Shown in pieces: positions 11,840-24,216 of a stretch of 64,000 nt of DNA (the stretch's first letter is position 1; each line of letters begins with the position of its first letter). This stretch comes from Ulota crispa (taxonomy: Eukaryota; Streptophyta; Bryopsida; Orthotrichales; Orthotrichaceae). The position numbers were made by a program, and so were the translations under genes. The notes beneath the pieces were generated by a model, which made no database searches, was not told the origin of the DNA, and saw only the letters and a program-made list of their open reading frames with translations. The stretch lies in the NCBI GenBank assembly GCA_963920765.1, contig OY987249.1, positions 17,270,483 through 17,334,482 on the forward strand, read 5' to 3'.

Positions 11840-13497
11840 GGATTGCTCAGCGCAATGCACAGCTTTTTTTTCCTGTCAACTGTCACATTTTTGGGTATTC
11901 TCCTAGACAGAATATATCATCTGTTGCCATCGCATTTGTGCAAATACTGTATCTATAATTTTCAATTAAAAGAACACCTCATGTAAGGTGGGAGACAACT
12001 GAGTAGCAACGTCATATTACTTGCAAGTTTCATTCAGCAGTGCATCCTGTCTTGGAGAACCTACTTCTGATTATCTGCTGTTTGCACTCCCCTGCAAAGT
12101 CAGGTATAGCGTTGCGAGGGTACAAAGCTCATTTAGGGAGGTCAAAGGAAGAATAGAGCAATGATGTTGAGGAAGCAAGGCATAGAACTAAAGGGCTTCT
12201 CTCCCAGAATATTACACGCAACGAACAGAACGACTACGACATAATCTATTCCATTGCAACGAGGAAGTAAATGTGGCTAGAAAGGCTCACCTGAAGCACA
12301 AATGCCCAATTGTAAAGCGCATCATGATCCTCTTGATTCTTAAGTTTTTTTGCATTAGCTTAAGTGATTGGATGGAGGCCTGTTATTATGCACAGCATCT
12401 ACAATAATAACTGAATCTCAATCCAAGTTCAATCTGACTTGAGCACTCTTGCTACCAGATATATCCGGCAGGCAACTGTTGCATGCTTGAACATGAGCGA
12501 CACCATGGCCCATAGATACTTCCATTATAGGAGCCGATTGACCATGGAATCTCAAGAGCCTCAGTACGTTTGCATGATTTCCTTCTATTTTAGACAGGAA
12601 CTCAGTTCATTTCAAGTAGTGAGGATTAACTGTTCTCGTAACATAATATACAATGGCCAATGGCATGATCTGGATTGAGCAGGTAGACAACTAAATCTTC
12701 TAGTAACTCATAGCCTATCTCATCTTTGTTCAGCCTTTCCTGAAACCATTACGTGCAACAACTACATGAAAAGAGACCGTTTCACATCTCAACCCAAATT
12801 GTGAAGTGAACATGAAGATTTGAGCTCCACTATCAAAATACATGCTTATGGAAATTGTATGCGTCTGCAGGTATGATCCTCACCTCCATTTTAGCCTTTG
12901 GACAAATTCTTGTGGGTTACTAACATATTTAGGGTTAAGCAATTCTACCATTAACATTGATACAGGCTGTTGTTTCAATTGCTCAGAATTCGTAATGGAA
13001 TAGATCTCAGAACCAACACATATAGCTTGATCAAGTCAGTAATCTACATCTCCTGTACCATTTTTTCTAGAGAGAGGAAGTGAAAACCCCTCTAACGTAA
13101 AAATGTTAAAACATACTGACAACTGACCTCCATTGCTCGCCCATCGAACCTGCTCCGCGAAAATGAACGCGAGAGAGACAAGGAAGCTAGCTAAGGTAGG
13201 AGGCTCATGAACCGACCATCTAAGGGCTGAAACTGAATTTTGAGGAGGTAAAGTTTCTTGAAATAGTTTTCAGTAAGTATTACTTGAAAGACAAGAGAAA
13301 TTGGCATCTAACTCAAGTTTTTCATATTTTTTGGAGCTTTATAGAATTAGTTATGAAATTTTGAAGTGGAAAGGTCTTAAGGCTTTAAAATTGCCCACCT
13401 CCTCAAATGTACATCTATTGTACATTATTGAAAGGCTATGAATAAGACATGTATTGGTAGAGTTCATTTGGGGAGGTGAACTGTTTTAATGCCCTAA
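11840..13497. other. Spacer of moderate composition, no gene recognised
   Basis: The sequence to about 13,180 is less AT-rich than the surrounding repeats and may include transcribed flank, but no exon chain was found on either strand. A 79-codon frame at 12439-12678 has no recognisable motif. A partial AGGTAGGAGGCTC terminus occurs at about 13,195 without a clear partner. Confidence 0.4.
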
Positions 13498-13798
13498 GAG
13501 CATCTTCACCGATGGCTTTGGCTTGCTCAAAGTGGATGAAAAGTAGCCATGCCCCTCCCAAAACCCTCTCAAACTCTCTTATTTGGCAAGTCTAGCAAGC
13601 CACTCTCCAAGTCACTATTCACCCTAAATTTAGAGAGCTTTATTCTCTACTTCCTTAGATAAGTGTTCAACTACTTATTTATGGGGTGTGTTTGAGTATA
13701 AGGCCACCTTTTCAAAGAGCATGGGTGGAGATTGAGAGCCTTCAGGCCTTGCCAAACCAAATGGAAAACTTTGAGCGAGTTTGGATCGGTGGAGATGC
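13498..13798. mobile_element. PIF/Harbinger-like MITE (GAGCATCTCC ends), copy A
   Basis: The left end is TAA-GAGCATCTTCACCGATGG and the right end is TCGGTGGAGATGC-TAA. The interior, with GGCTTTGGCTTGCTCAAAGT, CTCAAACTCTCTTATTTGGC and TAAGGCCACCTTTTCAAA, matches the copy at 42419-42728 along its whole length. TAA/TTA target duplications are characteristic of PIF/Harbinger elements. Confidence 0.75.
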
Positions 13799-14330
13799 TA
13801 AAACTAAGTTTGAGCCTTCTATTGTAGAGTCCACAGCCAAAACATGCAAAGCTAGAGCAACAAGTTCCACAAAAGTGGATGAAAACCTAAATCCGGGTAG
13901 ATGGAAAAAAATGCTCTTGCCATAAGTGGCTTGGGCCAAAGCCACCACGGGGTCGACCACAGGTAAGGTAGTAGCACCCATACATGAGCAATCCCCAAAG
14001 TGGAGCCTTATTTTTGAGGTGTTCACCACTCATTGTGAACCCAAAGCGGAGCAATGAATGTCCCTTGCACAAGAAAATCTTGCCACAAGTCAATTGCTAA
14101 GTTGCTATGAGATGGCTAGGATAGGGATTGCCAAGCACATGTATAGGAACACATCAAAGCAGCTTCAAGGGTAGTTTAGAGCTGCTAATAGGGACCTATG
14201 AGCTGCAACTTTGCCCTTTAATATAAAACAATCTATAATACTTTTTTGTTCCATGATAGCTTGTTGGAAGGCTAACCCTACAAAAAAATTCTTAAAATTT
14301 TTGAGACTTTAAGGTACCCTAAACCCTTAA
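13799..14330. other. Unassigned repeat-like flank
   Basis: Sequence after the Harbinger-like copy includes a second CTCTTGCCATAAGTGGC segment and an imperfect complement (GGGCCAAAGCCACC) suggestive of another degraded element. No gene is visible. Confidence 0.3.
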
Positions 14331-14681
14331 CCCCTAAACGTCCGCACGGACGAAAAACGTCCTTTGCCTCAAAAAAAACAACTTTGTATCCCAGAAAAAG
14401 ACTGATTTTGATTTGATTTTTTTTTCAGAAGTGATCATAAATGCATAGTGCATCATGGAAGGCAAAAAATTACCTCTTGAGACACATTCATTTTGTTTTG
14501 TAACCCAAATTGTGATACATGGTATTAGCTCCCGAGCTGCCCTTCTTGCAATTTTCATGAGGGCACCATGTACTGTTGACTTTTCCAACTTTTTGAAGCA
14601 ATACTACTGCTGTTCATGTGTAAAACACTATAGAATGCTACAAGTAGGGCAAACTATGGTGATCCATCCGTCCTTTAAGGG
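14331..14681. mobile_element. TTAA-flanked MITE (CCCCTAAA family), 351 bp
   Basis: Flanked by TTAA at 14327-14330 and 14682-14685. The left terminus is CCCCTAAACGTCCG and the right is the near complement CGTCCTTTAAGGG. The interior matches the copies at 34406-34763, 54085-54442 and 61388-61702, sharing ATTTTCATGAGG-type and GTTGACTTTT-type blocks. Confidence 0.75.
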
Positions 14682-14699
14682 TTAAACGCCCTTAAATGC

Positions 14700-15290
14700 T
14701 CAGGTATGGTATGGGTGCAGTTACCTTTGCCCGACCTTCACCCGCACGTCAAGCTCGGGTGACCCGGGGTTTGGGGCAGTGACAAAGCATAGCTCGTTTG
14801 ATATTCCCTACCCAGTCGTCACAGCGCAGGGCCGCAGATTTCGCTGCGCTGTCTGCAACGCTTCTCCGCTGCCCCGTCCGTCGTGCTCCCCTCTCATCAT
14901 CTCGCAGCTCCCGGTATTCCTCGGCGCTCCTCCGGTACGTGGCACCTGCATCATCAGCCCTCTGCGCCTCCTTCGCTCCCCGCCGTCACAGCAAGCAAGC
15001 AGGTTTCAGGTTCTCCCCTCTCCTCTTCGTCCTTCTTCCTCGTTGCACAGGCCTCCCAGTCCCTCCGCCATCGTTTTTTCTCTCTGTCTTAGGGTTTGTC
15101 CCCCGCCTCTTTGGTAGTTGCAGCAGCTCTCCCTACCGCTCTCCTTTCCCCTTGTTCTTATCTCTCGCATTTTAGAGAACCCCAAAATCCCTTTAGTTCT
15201 TATGGGTCTTTTTTTTTACACTCACATAGTATCATACTAGTTAACAATTTGGTGTCATTTTATGAATTTAGGGTTTAGGGTCACACCTAG
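14700..15290 (+). other. GC- and pyrimidine-rich block resembling a promoter or leader
   Basis: An island of GC-rich then CT-rich sequence ends with GGGTTTAGGGTC at about 15,265. Open frames of 112-125 codons exist here, but they are low-complexity (Pro, Ser, Leu, Arg) and overlap in several frames, so I do not call them genes. The block could be the promoter and leader of the transposase remnant at 19086, or of an unidentified transcript. Confidence 0.35.
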
Positions 15291-15299
15291 AATGAATGC

Positions 15300-15655
15300 T
15301 AAGTAAGTTAGGATTGGATAGGATGGGCCGGTGTTACTCCGTTCTTTGCTGCGTGTTCGTGAAAACGAGTCCTAGCCAGGTCATGTGGGAAATGCCGCTT
15401 GTCATGGCCAAATAGATTGATGAGTAATTTAGGATCGGATAGGATGGGCTGGTGTTACCTTGTTCTTTGCCGTGTGTTCGTGGCAATGAGTCCCGGCCAG
15501 GACTTGTGGGAAATGCCATGGCTTGTCATGGCCAAATAGATTGATGAGTAATTTAGGATCGGATAGGATGGACGAGTGTTGTGCTATGTATTTTGGTCAA
15601 CCAAGTCGTGGCTAGGTCCCATGAAAAATGTATCGTTTGTCCAAATAGACTGATG
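15300..15655. repeat. ~125-bp tandem repeat, about 2.8 copies
   Basis: Units begin at about 15,300, 15,424 and 15,550 and share TTAGGATCGGATAGGATGG, TTCTTTGC-GTGTTCGTG, GAGTCC-GCCAGG and GCCAAATAGATTGATGAG. The third copy is shorter and more diverged. Confidence 0.85.
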
Positions 15656-15796
15656 ATTCTAAAAAGTAATCAACATTAATTTTATATTTATGAAATGTGT
15701 ATCTTACTTAGTAATTATGATGTTTTGTTCTTATCTATATTGTTATGAAATCATGTATTATGCTCTTTTTTCTTAAAATTGTTAGTTTATGACGCA

Positions 15797-15869
15797 GGGA
15801 TCAAGGCTTGTGTTTGCGACAGGGATCAAGGCTTATGCTTGCAGCAGGGATCAAGACTTATGCTTGCCA
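15797..15869. repeat. ~30-bp tandem repeat, three copies
   Basis: CAGGGATCAAGGCTTATGCT is repeated three times with small changes. Confidence 0.75.
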
Positions 15870-16971
15870 GGTGATTTAGGTGAGTTATAATAATTTCAAC
15901 GAACTTAGCTTTGAGTCCATTTCCTCATGTAGTACACAAATGTCCTGTAGTTGTTTTTTTCATTGAGAACTGGAGAGTAGATATATACTTTTTACATTTT
16001 TTCTTTTAAACTTAGAAGTTAGGGGAGTTTAGGGTCTAAAACTTGGAAGAGAACTACAGTAACTATGATATTTAGTGTTATGTTATCAATAGTGTTACTT
16101 GCACTTTTACCTCACTCACTCTAAATGTCACGTAGTTTGCATTTAGAGTTGTCTTCTTTGTGGTCACCACACCTTGTCACCTCTTTCTCCTCTTATCCTA
16201 ATTGCTTGTAACCTAGCCTCTTTGCTCAGCCTCCGTACCCCACCTACCTGTGCCACTTTGATCTTGCTCTCTGACCCCTGCCAAGCCACCCCTTGTTGCT
16301 TGGCTCTCTTGATTCATGCTTCAGCAATTGCTCATTCTGAGATTCTTTTACCTGTGCCTGCCACCCCTTGCTTGTCAGATGGAGACCCCAACTGATGCAG
16401 ACCCTTGTTGCTGTGCAGCCCCAAGTCCCCAGCCTCTTGCTTTTAGTCGACCCGGCCCCACGTCCACTAGCTCATGTAATTTTTCTTTGAACAAAACTTT
16501 GTTGGATTAAGTTACCAGATTTTTATTCTACAATATCTTGGTCATGTGCTCAGGGGGAGGGGGGCAAATACCAAACAACCATGGCTTCACAGAAAATATT
16601 ATTTTGGCTAGGGTAGTACCTCATAGTCGTTGGTGGAGTTGAGGACCATTTTTATAACTTGTTATATATGTATCTCAAGCTTCTAATAACACCATTGTTG
16701 GGTTTCAAGTTTAATTTACGCACTTTTACATATAAAAATACTGATAAAGGTTTTGATATACTATAGTCACAATTCTGAACATTGCTTTGAAGAAGCTTAA
16801 TTTTGAGATGATTTCTTTTTATAGTCAAATAACTGGAGCTCAAACTAGGTTTCTACTAAAGAACCTGTATGATAATGTGTATAGAAGTAAGGAAGTTGTT
16901 GAATTTTATATAGAATTTGTGTACGGGAAAACTTGTTAAGTTGTTTTGTTCTAGGTCCACAGCTTGTGATG
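15870..16971. other. Spacer with a C-rich tract, no gene recognised
   Basis: The stretch at 16,150-16,470 is rich in CCT and CTT and contains short open frames (73 and 64 codons) without family motifs. It might be an untranslated exon of the region leading to the transposase at 19086, but nothing proves this. Confidence 0.3.
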
Positions 16972-16973
16972 TA

Positions 16974-17366
16974 AGGTACTATGCTCTAAAACCGTAACTT
17001 TAAGGGCTGATTTGCCTTTTCATGGGCTTTCAAGACATGAAGATTTTTTGTTCAATTTTTAGACAAAGAGAAATGGATGCCAAATGTAACACAATTTCTT
17101 CATATTTTTTGAAGCATTATTGAATTGTTGATGAATTTTCAAAGTTTTATATAGTAAACATTTATTTGTGACTCTAGGTCTCCCATAAATTTTCCTTTGC
17201 AACTTGTAAAGAGATGGGTGAACTTGAGGAGTATGATTGGCTCTTGCAATAGAATACACCTTTCTTTCTATGACTTGAAGGGGTCCATTCAAAGACCACT
17301 TCATGCCCATTTGTGATCTACATATGGGGTGCCTTATTTGAGAAGGTCGCAATTAGAGCATATTAC
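16974..17366. mobile_element. TA-flanked MITE (AGGTA family) with conserved interior
   Basis: The termini are TA-AGGTACTATGCTCTAA and the approximate complement AGAGCATATTAC. The interior matches the elements at 21726-22095 (same orientation) and 40708-41082 (reverse), sharing GGTCTCCCATAAA and TTGCAATAGAATACAC. Confidence 0.6.
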
Positions 17367-18170
17367 TTCGGTTGTGCTATTAGACTCATGTAGAGAAACT
17401 AGTACTACTTATGTATTTGCAAGTGAGGAATGTGAGGAAGTGTAGAATTTTTTTAAGTGTTCCTTAAAATTGCAATCAGAAATAAAACGATAGAATGTGC
17501 AAAAATTGTTGAATATTTAGAGCAAGCTTTATGGTTTTCTATACCTTGTGCATGTGTGCATTGAGTGCATCATGTTCAGATTGTCATTTCTTAATATTTA
17601 AATTGCCATTCTTTGTGAAAGCAAAATTCTCGACTGTTAGTAATTTGCTTTGTGCACAAAGCAAATTCTTATTCCATCCCTTCAGACTCTTGCCCTTCTC
17701 AAATCCTTCCTTGTATTTACTTGTTGTATGTTTCACTCCATGCTTATCCTTGTGCTATGGAACATTTTGAAATTTCTAAAATTTATTTGTAAGTGCTTAG
17801 TCCAAATCAGAGTCGAACTAAATAATCTAATTCAAGTTTGCTGTGTCTTTTCAAAGTATTTAATGTCCAAAGCCTGGTAGAGGAAAATAGAGATTGTGCG
17901 GGTTAGCAAGGTAACATGAAAAATCACTTGCAATCAACAATTTATATTACCTAATGGAATTGCAGCTTATAAATTTGAGGGATTAAAATCGATGAAAACC
18001 TGAAGCAATGTAAGCTATTCTATAGCTAAAAGCTGTCAAAACTTTAAACGGAAACCAGTTTGCAGTTTTCTCAAAAGATATGTTTTTCAATAGATGGCAT
18101 TAAGCAATATAATACCTTCCATCCTTGTAATCATATACTCGGAATGACAAATGCGGTCCTTGCATGTATC
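17367..18170. other. AT-rich spacer, no gene recognised
   Basis: Nothing coding or structured is visible beyond short open frames (76-79 codons at 17,531-17,880) that are Cys/Phe/Leu-rich and lack motifs. Confidence 0.4.
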
Positions 18171-18171
18171 T

Positions 18172-18300
18172 ATAGTTAAACTATTTTGTGTGAGTTTTTG
18201 AAACTTTTATTGAAAGTGGAGAATTCAAATATCTATGTAGGCACCTGATGTTTTCTTCATTTTGACATTTGATGAAGAAGTTGTGCATGAGTTTATGAAA
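18172..18300. repeat. Solo fragment of a TTAA-family arm
   Basis: TAAACTATTTTGTGTGA, GAAACTTTTATTGAAAGTG and GAATTCAAA match the arm of the TTAA element at 1230-1826. No matching terminus is present, so this is a truncated copy. Confidence 0.6.
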
Positions 18301-18368
18301 ATTCGAGGAGGAAATTCAAATTATTTGAATGTTAAGTTTGTATCAATTGATTTCTATCACTTATCATA

Positions 18369-18764
18369 AGGTAGCGGCATCCATAAGCGCTGTGTCCTCA
18401 TGGCTGTCACCTGACAGTGGCCGGGCTAATCAATAAAAAAACAAATGGTTGTGGGTAATTGAGTGATGGTTATGAGTGATGAAGTGATGGTTGTGGGTGA
18501 CTAGCATGAGGTTTTGAGTACCCATCTCACTATTTAAGAACCAACAAGCCTTGTTTTTAGCATCTCTTACACATGGTTCCTACAATTTCAGTGATTTTGA
18601 ACTTTAAAAAATCTTTGTGAACAAATGCTTGTAGTTGGATACTTGAAATTGATGTCAATATTTTTGGTTTCCACTTCCTAGCTTACAGTTTTTTTTTGCA
18701 AAGTTAGACAATTGTTTTACCTACTCCAAAACCCTTATTTCCATGCTTATGGGTGCGCCTACCT
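18369..18764. mobile_element. TA-flanked MITE (AGGTAG family)
   Basis: Ends read TA-AGGTAGCGGCATCCATAAGC on the left and the near complement GCTTATGGGTGCGCCTACCT-TA on the right. Confidence 0.6.
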
Positions 18765-19085
18765 TAAACATTATAGTAATTTCATTTTGCATAAAACTAA
18801 GTAGGATTTTTCATATTGCTGGATTCTATACATTTGTCTCATAATTCAAAAATATTGAATTGCAATATTATTGTTTTAATTATTTTTAAATTATGAATTG
18901 TTTAGGTATGTTTCAAATGATAGAATGTTTTATACTTCTTATATTTAAATTTGTTTTAGGTTGTTTTGTTAACTATTAAACTTTATTTTAAGAGACTATG
19001 TGTTAATGTACTTTAAAAAGTATAATTTTTAGAATTTGAATTTGTTTAACATTTCATTTTTTAGGGTTCTCCATCTTCTAGCACT

Positions 19086-20644
19086 ATGGATGATGATGTT
19101 GCACCTCAAGCTCATCCTCTCCACAATATGAATTCCAACATTGGCATTTCACGTGCTTTGCAACAAATTTCAACCATTGCAGCACGCAAAAACGTCATTG
19201 CTTGGATGATTGAGGATGAAGCATTGCACGGCGTAAGAGGCCTTTGCACATGCACGACTGCAACTTTTCCAGTGCATTTTCAAGGACAGAAGAGTGCCAA
19301 CCTCATGAAGACATCAAGGTGGTGGAAATTGCGTGACCAATTCTTCAATGATATTGGTGAAGATTCTAATGTGGCATTTTCTTGTAGCAGAAGCTGTCTT
19401 GGAATGCAAAAGTGGATGCGTACAAAAGTTGTTTTTGGGCGTGGCCACAAACGCTCTGATTGGGTGCAATGGCTTTACCCTAAACTACTTGAAGCATTTG
19501 AAGGGTTTAAAAAATCTGGGGTTAAATTTTTTGCAACTTTACTAATTGAATTAGCACTTAACATATTGTTAGCTTTTGACTCTATATATACTAATCAATC
19601 TAGAGATCCTAAAGATAATGTATTGTTCATAGAAAAAATAGGTCATAGTTGGGTACAACAATTCATGGATGTTCATAACATTGTTTTGTTATCTCAACGT
19701 AGCAGATTAACATGTAGTGTAGAAAAAGAATTAATGATTGAAATGCAAATTGCATTTCATTTAGGTTTGTTGCATAAGGGGTTTCAATTTGGTTCATTAG
19801 ATGAAAATCTAATGGAAAACATTGACGAGACCCATTTTGTTGTCAATATTGACAACGGTTGCACTTCAGGGTTTTGAGGAGATACTTCTACTAAATATGC
19901 TGAAGTAGTTTCAGATGGGGATTCCATGACTATGGTCGTGAGAATCTTTGGGGGACGTTGGGCTACGATAGAAGCTCCAATGTTGATATTTACTAATGCA
20001 AATAGTAATTATCCTATTAGAGGCCTTGATGATGATGTTCCCAGAGTAACCTACAGGACAAGGCCAAAGGGTTGGATGGGCCAAACTCTTTTTTCTTAGT
20101 CTTTTGAAGAACCTCGAGCATTTCAAGTCGATGTGCAACAACGAATTAAAATAGTGTGGGTTGATAACTGCAGCAGTCATAATCTTACTCCAAGATTGAG
20201 AATTGTTTTAGCTAAAAAGCTAACTGTTCGGAACTATTTGTTTCCTTGTTCTACTCACCTACGTCAACCTGTTGATACGTTTATCATTTCAAAGATAAAA
20301 GGCGCTTGGACCAAATAGTGGGAAGCAAAGAAGTCATAGCTCATTCAAGCTAATGCTTGGCAAAACACAGCTCGTGGTGATGGCCAATGGTTTGGTAAGC
20401 TTATCAATCCTGGCAAGAGTTTTTCCTTCAACCGGCTGTTGATAGTGTTGAAGATATTAATAAGCAAGTAGATTGCGATAACATTTCTTATGCTAGAAAA
20501 GCCATGATCTGTTGTGGTATGGCATTAGGTCTTGATGGTTCTTGGAGTATAAACCAACTATTTCCACATCTTCAAGAAATAGTTGCAAAGCATAGGCCAT
20601 ACTTTGAGGGGCAAGATGTAGCTAAATATACTATTCCAATTTAG
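19086..20644 (+). pseudogene. Decayed pogo/Tigger-like (DDE_1) transposase
   Basis: The frame opens at ATG 19086 just after a TTTTTTAG acceptor-like site and runs 263 codons to TGA at 19875-19877. The same frame continues through TAG codons at 20097, 20316 and 20337, then shifts frame near 20,425 and ends at TAG 20642. The conserved triad context of DDE_1 transposases is visible. ENIDETHF at about residues 247-254 gives the first Asp, WVDNCSSHN gives the second Asp, and the stretch ending CSTHLRQPVD gives the third acidic residue with the usual QP-x-D motif. The N-terminal third has basic and aromatic residues (TSRWWKLRDQF, HKRSDWVQWLYPKLLEAF) as expected for a DNA-binding region, but no clear CENP-B helix-turn-helix was assigned. 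At least four stops and one frameshift mean it is inactive. Its TIRs were not found. Confidence 0.75.
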
Positions 20645-21723
20645 ATTTTTTTTTTCACTATATAGAAATATGAAGATTTTTATACTATTTTCTTCATTTA
20701 AAAGTTTGTATGATAAATTTTGCAACACAAATTGTGTGTTTTGGTATATTGATATTTCAATGAACACTTCTATATGTTGTTTTTATATTTGATCAAATTG
20801 TGCTTTTAGTTGTTTTTGTTCTCATTTTTGAGCACTGGCTGTTTTTTTTTTTTTTTTAATATTAAATGCAATGTCAATTTGCAATAAACTCTATTTTTTT
20901 ATTTTATAGAATAATAGACTTGTTTTTACTTTTCAGTTGAATAATACCTTATACATTTGATTTATATGTTTTTATTGGAACCAGTTTATTGATTGAAAAC
21001 ACCTATGGATATGTTTAATTTTGTGCTTTGCATTTGAAGCATCTTTAGGGTTTACTTGAACACGTGTGTAACAATGGAAATGGCTATTTGAGCAGTTTGA
21101 TATTAATTTGTATACTTTGTGATATAGCAAGTTTGCAAGTATATCAAGTTTATGGCTTTTTGCTATGTACGTTCACTATGCTTTAATAAAACATGCTGCT
21201 GTTAAGGTAATCCTTTGATTTCTGGAGAAAATGTTAAATTTTTAGAATTTCTGGACTTAGTCAAGATGACTTCAGTTAGTTATGGTTTCTTTTTCTTTTT
21301 TTAAATCTTAGTTATTTCTCTGTTTGGTTTTTAGTTTTTTGGTTACTTTACCTTTTTATTTTATGCCCATGTTTAGTGACTAGGTCCAATACCCCGGAGG
21401 CTAGAGCACACGAGTTCATGATGACACATCATGAAGCAAAAAATATTTGTCATCCTTTTTTTACATTGATTTGACATAAAATTTGATCTGATATCAATAC
21501 AACATGAATTCCAAGAGCAGATATTTTTATTTACTTTTTTTTTCTTCCATCATTTCATTGATTCAACATTCTTCTATTCCTTGAACTTTGGGAACATTTT
21601 TAACAAAGGTTATCTTCAAAATTGGTTGACATGTTTGTTTCTCTCTTGCAGGTTGAATTTGGGTTTGATTTTATAAAAGAGGCTCAATGAATGGACAGCA
21701 TCTCTAAATCCTTAATTTTGGCT
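20645..21723. other. AT-rich flank of the transposase remnant
   Basis: No gene is seen. Homopolymer runs of T (for example about 20,843-20,857) and ordinary AT-rich spacer follow the transposase. Confidence 0.4.
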
Positions 21724-21725
21724 TA

Positions 21726-22095
21726 AGGTAGGTAGCTTGAAAATTATCACAATAAATGCTAGTCTAAATTTTCAAGTGCTTTTTGAGACAGGAAGACTAT
21801 TTGTCTACTTTTCAAACAAAGAAATATATATGTCCAATGTGACACGGTTGTTTTCATATTTCTAAAGTATTATTGAATTGGTGATGCAATTTTATGTAGT
21901 AGACACCTATTTGTGGGTTTAGGTCTCCCATAAACCATTTCCTTATGGCTTTAAAAGAGATGAGGTGAAATCAAGGAGTATGATTGACTTTTGCAATAGA
22001 ATACACATTTTATTTTATGAACCACTTTATACCTACTCTTCAACCACCTATAGAATGCTTTAGAAGAAAAGAGTCTCAATTTAAGCTACCTACCT
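21726..22095. mobile_element. TA-flanked MITE (AGGTAGG family)
   Basis: TA-AGGTAGGTAGCTTGAAA at the left pairs with TTTAAGCTACCTACCT-TA at the right, an almost perfect terminal inverted repeat. The interior is shared with 16974-17366 and 40708-41082. Confidence 0.75.
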
Positions 22096-22667
22096 TACAA
22101 AAAAAAATCTTTTATTGTGATACCGGATTTTGTGCCAAACTTGGTCACTTAGTAAGTTTATCTAAAAACAATGAATCACTTGTTTGTTGTTTCAATTATA
22201 TTTGATCCTTGTAAACTATAGACATGCTCAAATCCAATTGTTTGCATTTAATATTGTTGTTTTTTTAATCTTCTACTTTTCCCAATGAATTTCAAGCTTT
22301 TGAATTGATTATATGCAAGAAGTGTTGGTCATGGATTCATTGAAGACAAACCAATCTTGAAATGATGGATGAAATGGCAAAGTGAGATATCACTATATCA
22401 ACCTCAATGACTCAGTTGCCAAATATGCTAAAAAGTCAAGATCATGGTTAGACTAACTTAGTTATGCACATATATTGGGCATAGCTTAGTTCAACAAAGC
22501 AAAAAATCTTTGATGCATTAGACAATTTTATAGTGTAGATAGGTTTGTGATGTCTATAATTGCACAATAATGATGTAGCTTGACATCTATAATACATGAC
22601 AACATTATTGAAGATTAAAAATTTCAAGTAAAACATACTTTTGTAATGTAAGAATGATCAACAAATA

Positions 22668-24216
22668 TTGACTTGTCTTGTATTGTGTTTGCAAGAACAT
22701 CTTGAGAGACTTGGCAACGTGGTATGGAAAGATGATTCTATTGGATGGTTACTTAGGCTGATTTTCACCCTGGAGAAGTTTATATCAACAAAAAAGGCAA
22801 GGCAAACACACCATTTTTTGTCTCTTTTAGCAAATAATTCCAGTGGCATGTATTTAATCCAATTTCTTTTTTTTATGTTATCACTTCATACATTTAATTT
22901 TTGAAGGTCCTGATCGAGAGGTCCAAGGAGGGCTTTGTCTTTTTTAAGTCACATAGCAAGTTTCTTTCTTCCAATTCTTTATATTTTTCATCGACAAATG
23001 CAATGTTATGTGACTGCGGCCGGTTTTAATTATTGGATTTTTTTTTGGGTAAGGTAGGAGGCTCTAGTTTCGTTCGGGTTTTAATTAGGTTCAAAGTCAA
23101 GGAATAAGCTAGGGACATATATTTCTTCAAATATTTGTTATTGATGAGTTTAGTAGGCTTAGCAAGTTATGTTAACTAGCTTAATTTGCTAAGCGTACCT
23201 AACTCATCAATCACATTAAAATATATTTGAAGGAACATGTCCCTTGTTCCTAAAATGTGAACATAATTAGAACCCAAATGCAATTAAATCCTCCTACTTG
23301 AGTTGGAGTTTTCCTAAGATGGTTGTTTTTTTGGTGCCAGATAGCACTTTTAGACTACAAGCAAGTGAAAGATATCAATGACAACATCAAGCTTGGTTTT
23401 GCACAACTAATTATAACACTCGCCTCAAGCAACATATGAGAAATTGATCTGTTGTTTTGGTAGGTTGAGAACCTAATTTCCACAATCGGAATTACCTAAA
23501 CGCAAAGGTCAAATCAACGTGTCATTTATGCCAAATACCTTTAATGACCCTCTTAATTCCCAAAAGGTAAAGATGTCCAAGTTGGAACTCATGTTATTTT
23601 GCTTATTTGAGCATTTTATTCTGTTTAGTTTTAGATCAACACTTTCAATTTTTAATTATTTATCTCGAAAAAATCCTGGCCATTATTAATTTTTGGAGAC
23701 ATTAATATGCTTTATTTTGCTTATGTTTGGTGGATTATTGTGTCAAGGATCTTGGTATTGAGATCTCAATTTCTGCAGAAAGTGACCTCAAGAACTTCAA
23801 GACATTTATTTGTTATGATGTTTGAGAGGAAGCTTCCTCCAAGTATTGTCCTGGCAAACCCATTTAATGATGACTTAATTCTTGCAAAAGTTTTTGTACA
23901 AATACTAACACTATTTTCCAATAAATCAAATGTGGTATGTTCATTACTATTTGTTGACTTTTCCTTATTATTATGTAAAAATAAAATGTTAACTTTCATG
24001 ACATATTTGTATGTGGTAACATTATACATGTGCAGCCATTTCTTCAAGGCTTGTTTTACATCTTGCATTCCATACATGTTGCAAAGATTGAGTGTAAGAA
24101 TGGACTCCCCTTTCTCTTCAGTAGAGTTGTGGAAATCTCTTGCCTTACATGCGTTTGCGTATGTTGGCCAATCCTCTACCAAAAACCAATTTCTAACATT
24201 AAATGTAAACTTGTAA
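22668..24216 (+). pseudogene. Unrecognised coding-like fragments, probably a decayed gene
   Basis: Several short stretches read like protein on the plus strand: LERLGNVVWKDDSIGWLLRL and THHFLSLLANNSSGMYLIQ (22,668-22,860), VLIERSKEGFVFFK (about 22,908-22,950), ALLDYKQVKDINDNIKLGF (about 23,343-23,400), and LGIEISISAESDLKNFKTF (about 23,750-23,810). They have balanced composition and some are followed by splice-like sites, but frames are broken by stops and shifts and a MITE at about 23,052-23,299 interrupts them. I do not recognise the family. It could equally be transposon cargo. Confidence 0.3.
23052..23299. mobile_element. TA-flanked MITE (AGGTAGGAGG), near-palindromic
   Basis: The two halves are inverted copies of each other. 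TAGGAGGCTCTAG, GTTTTAATTAGGTTCA, TCAAATAT and TGATGAGTTTAGTAGGCTTA on the left have complements on the right, meeting at about 23,172. Confidence 0.7.

Noticed and set aside
14779-15175. 112- and 125-codon open frames in the GC/CT-rich block
   Set aside because: Low-complexity Pro/Ser/Leu/Arg composition, overlapping frames and lack of motifs indicate a pyrimidine-rich non-coding tract.
23766-24182. 138-codon minus-strand open frame
   Set aside because: It overlaps better-looking plus-strand fragments and shows no recognisable motif; the frame is probably fortuitous.
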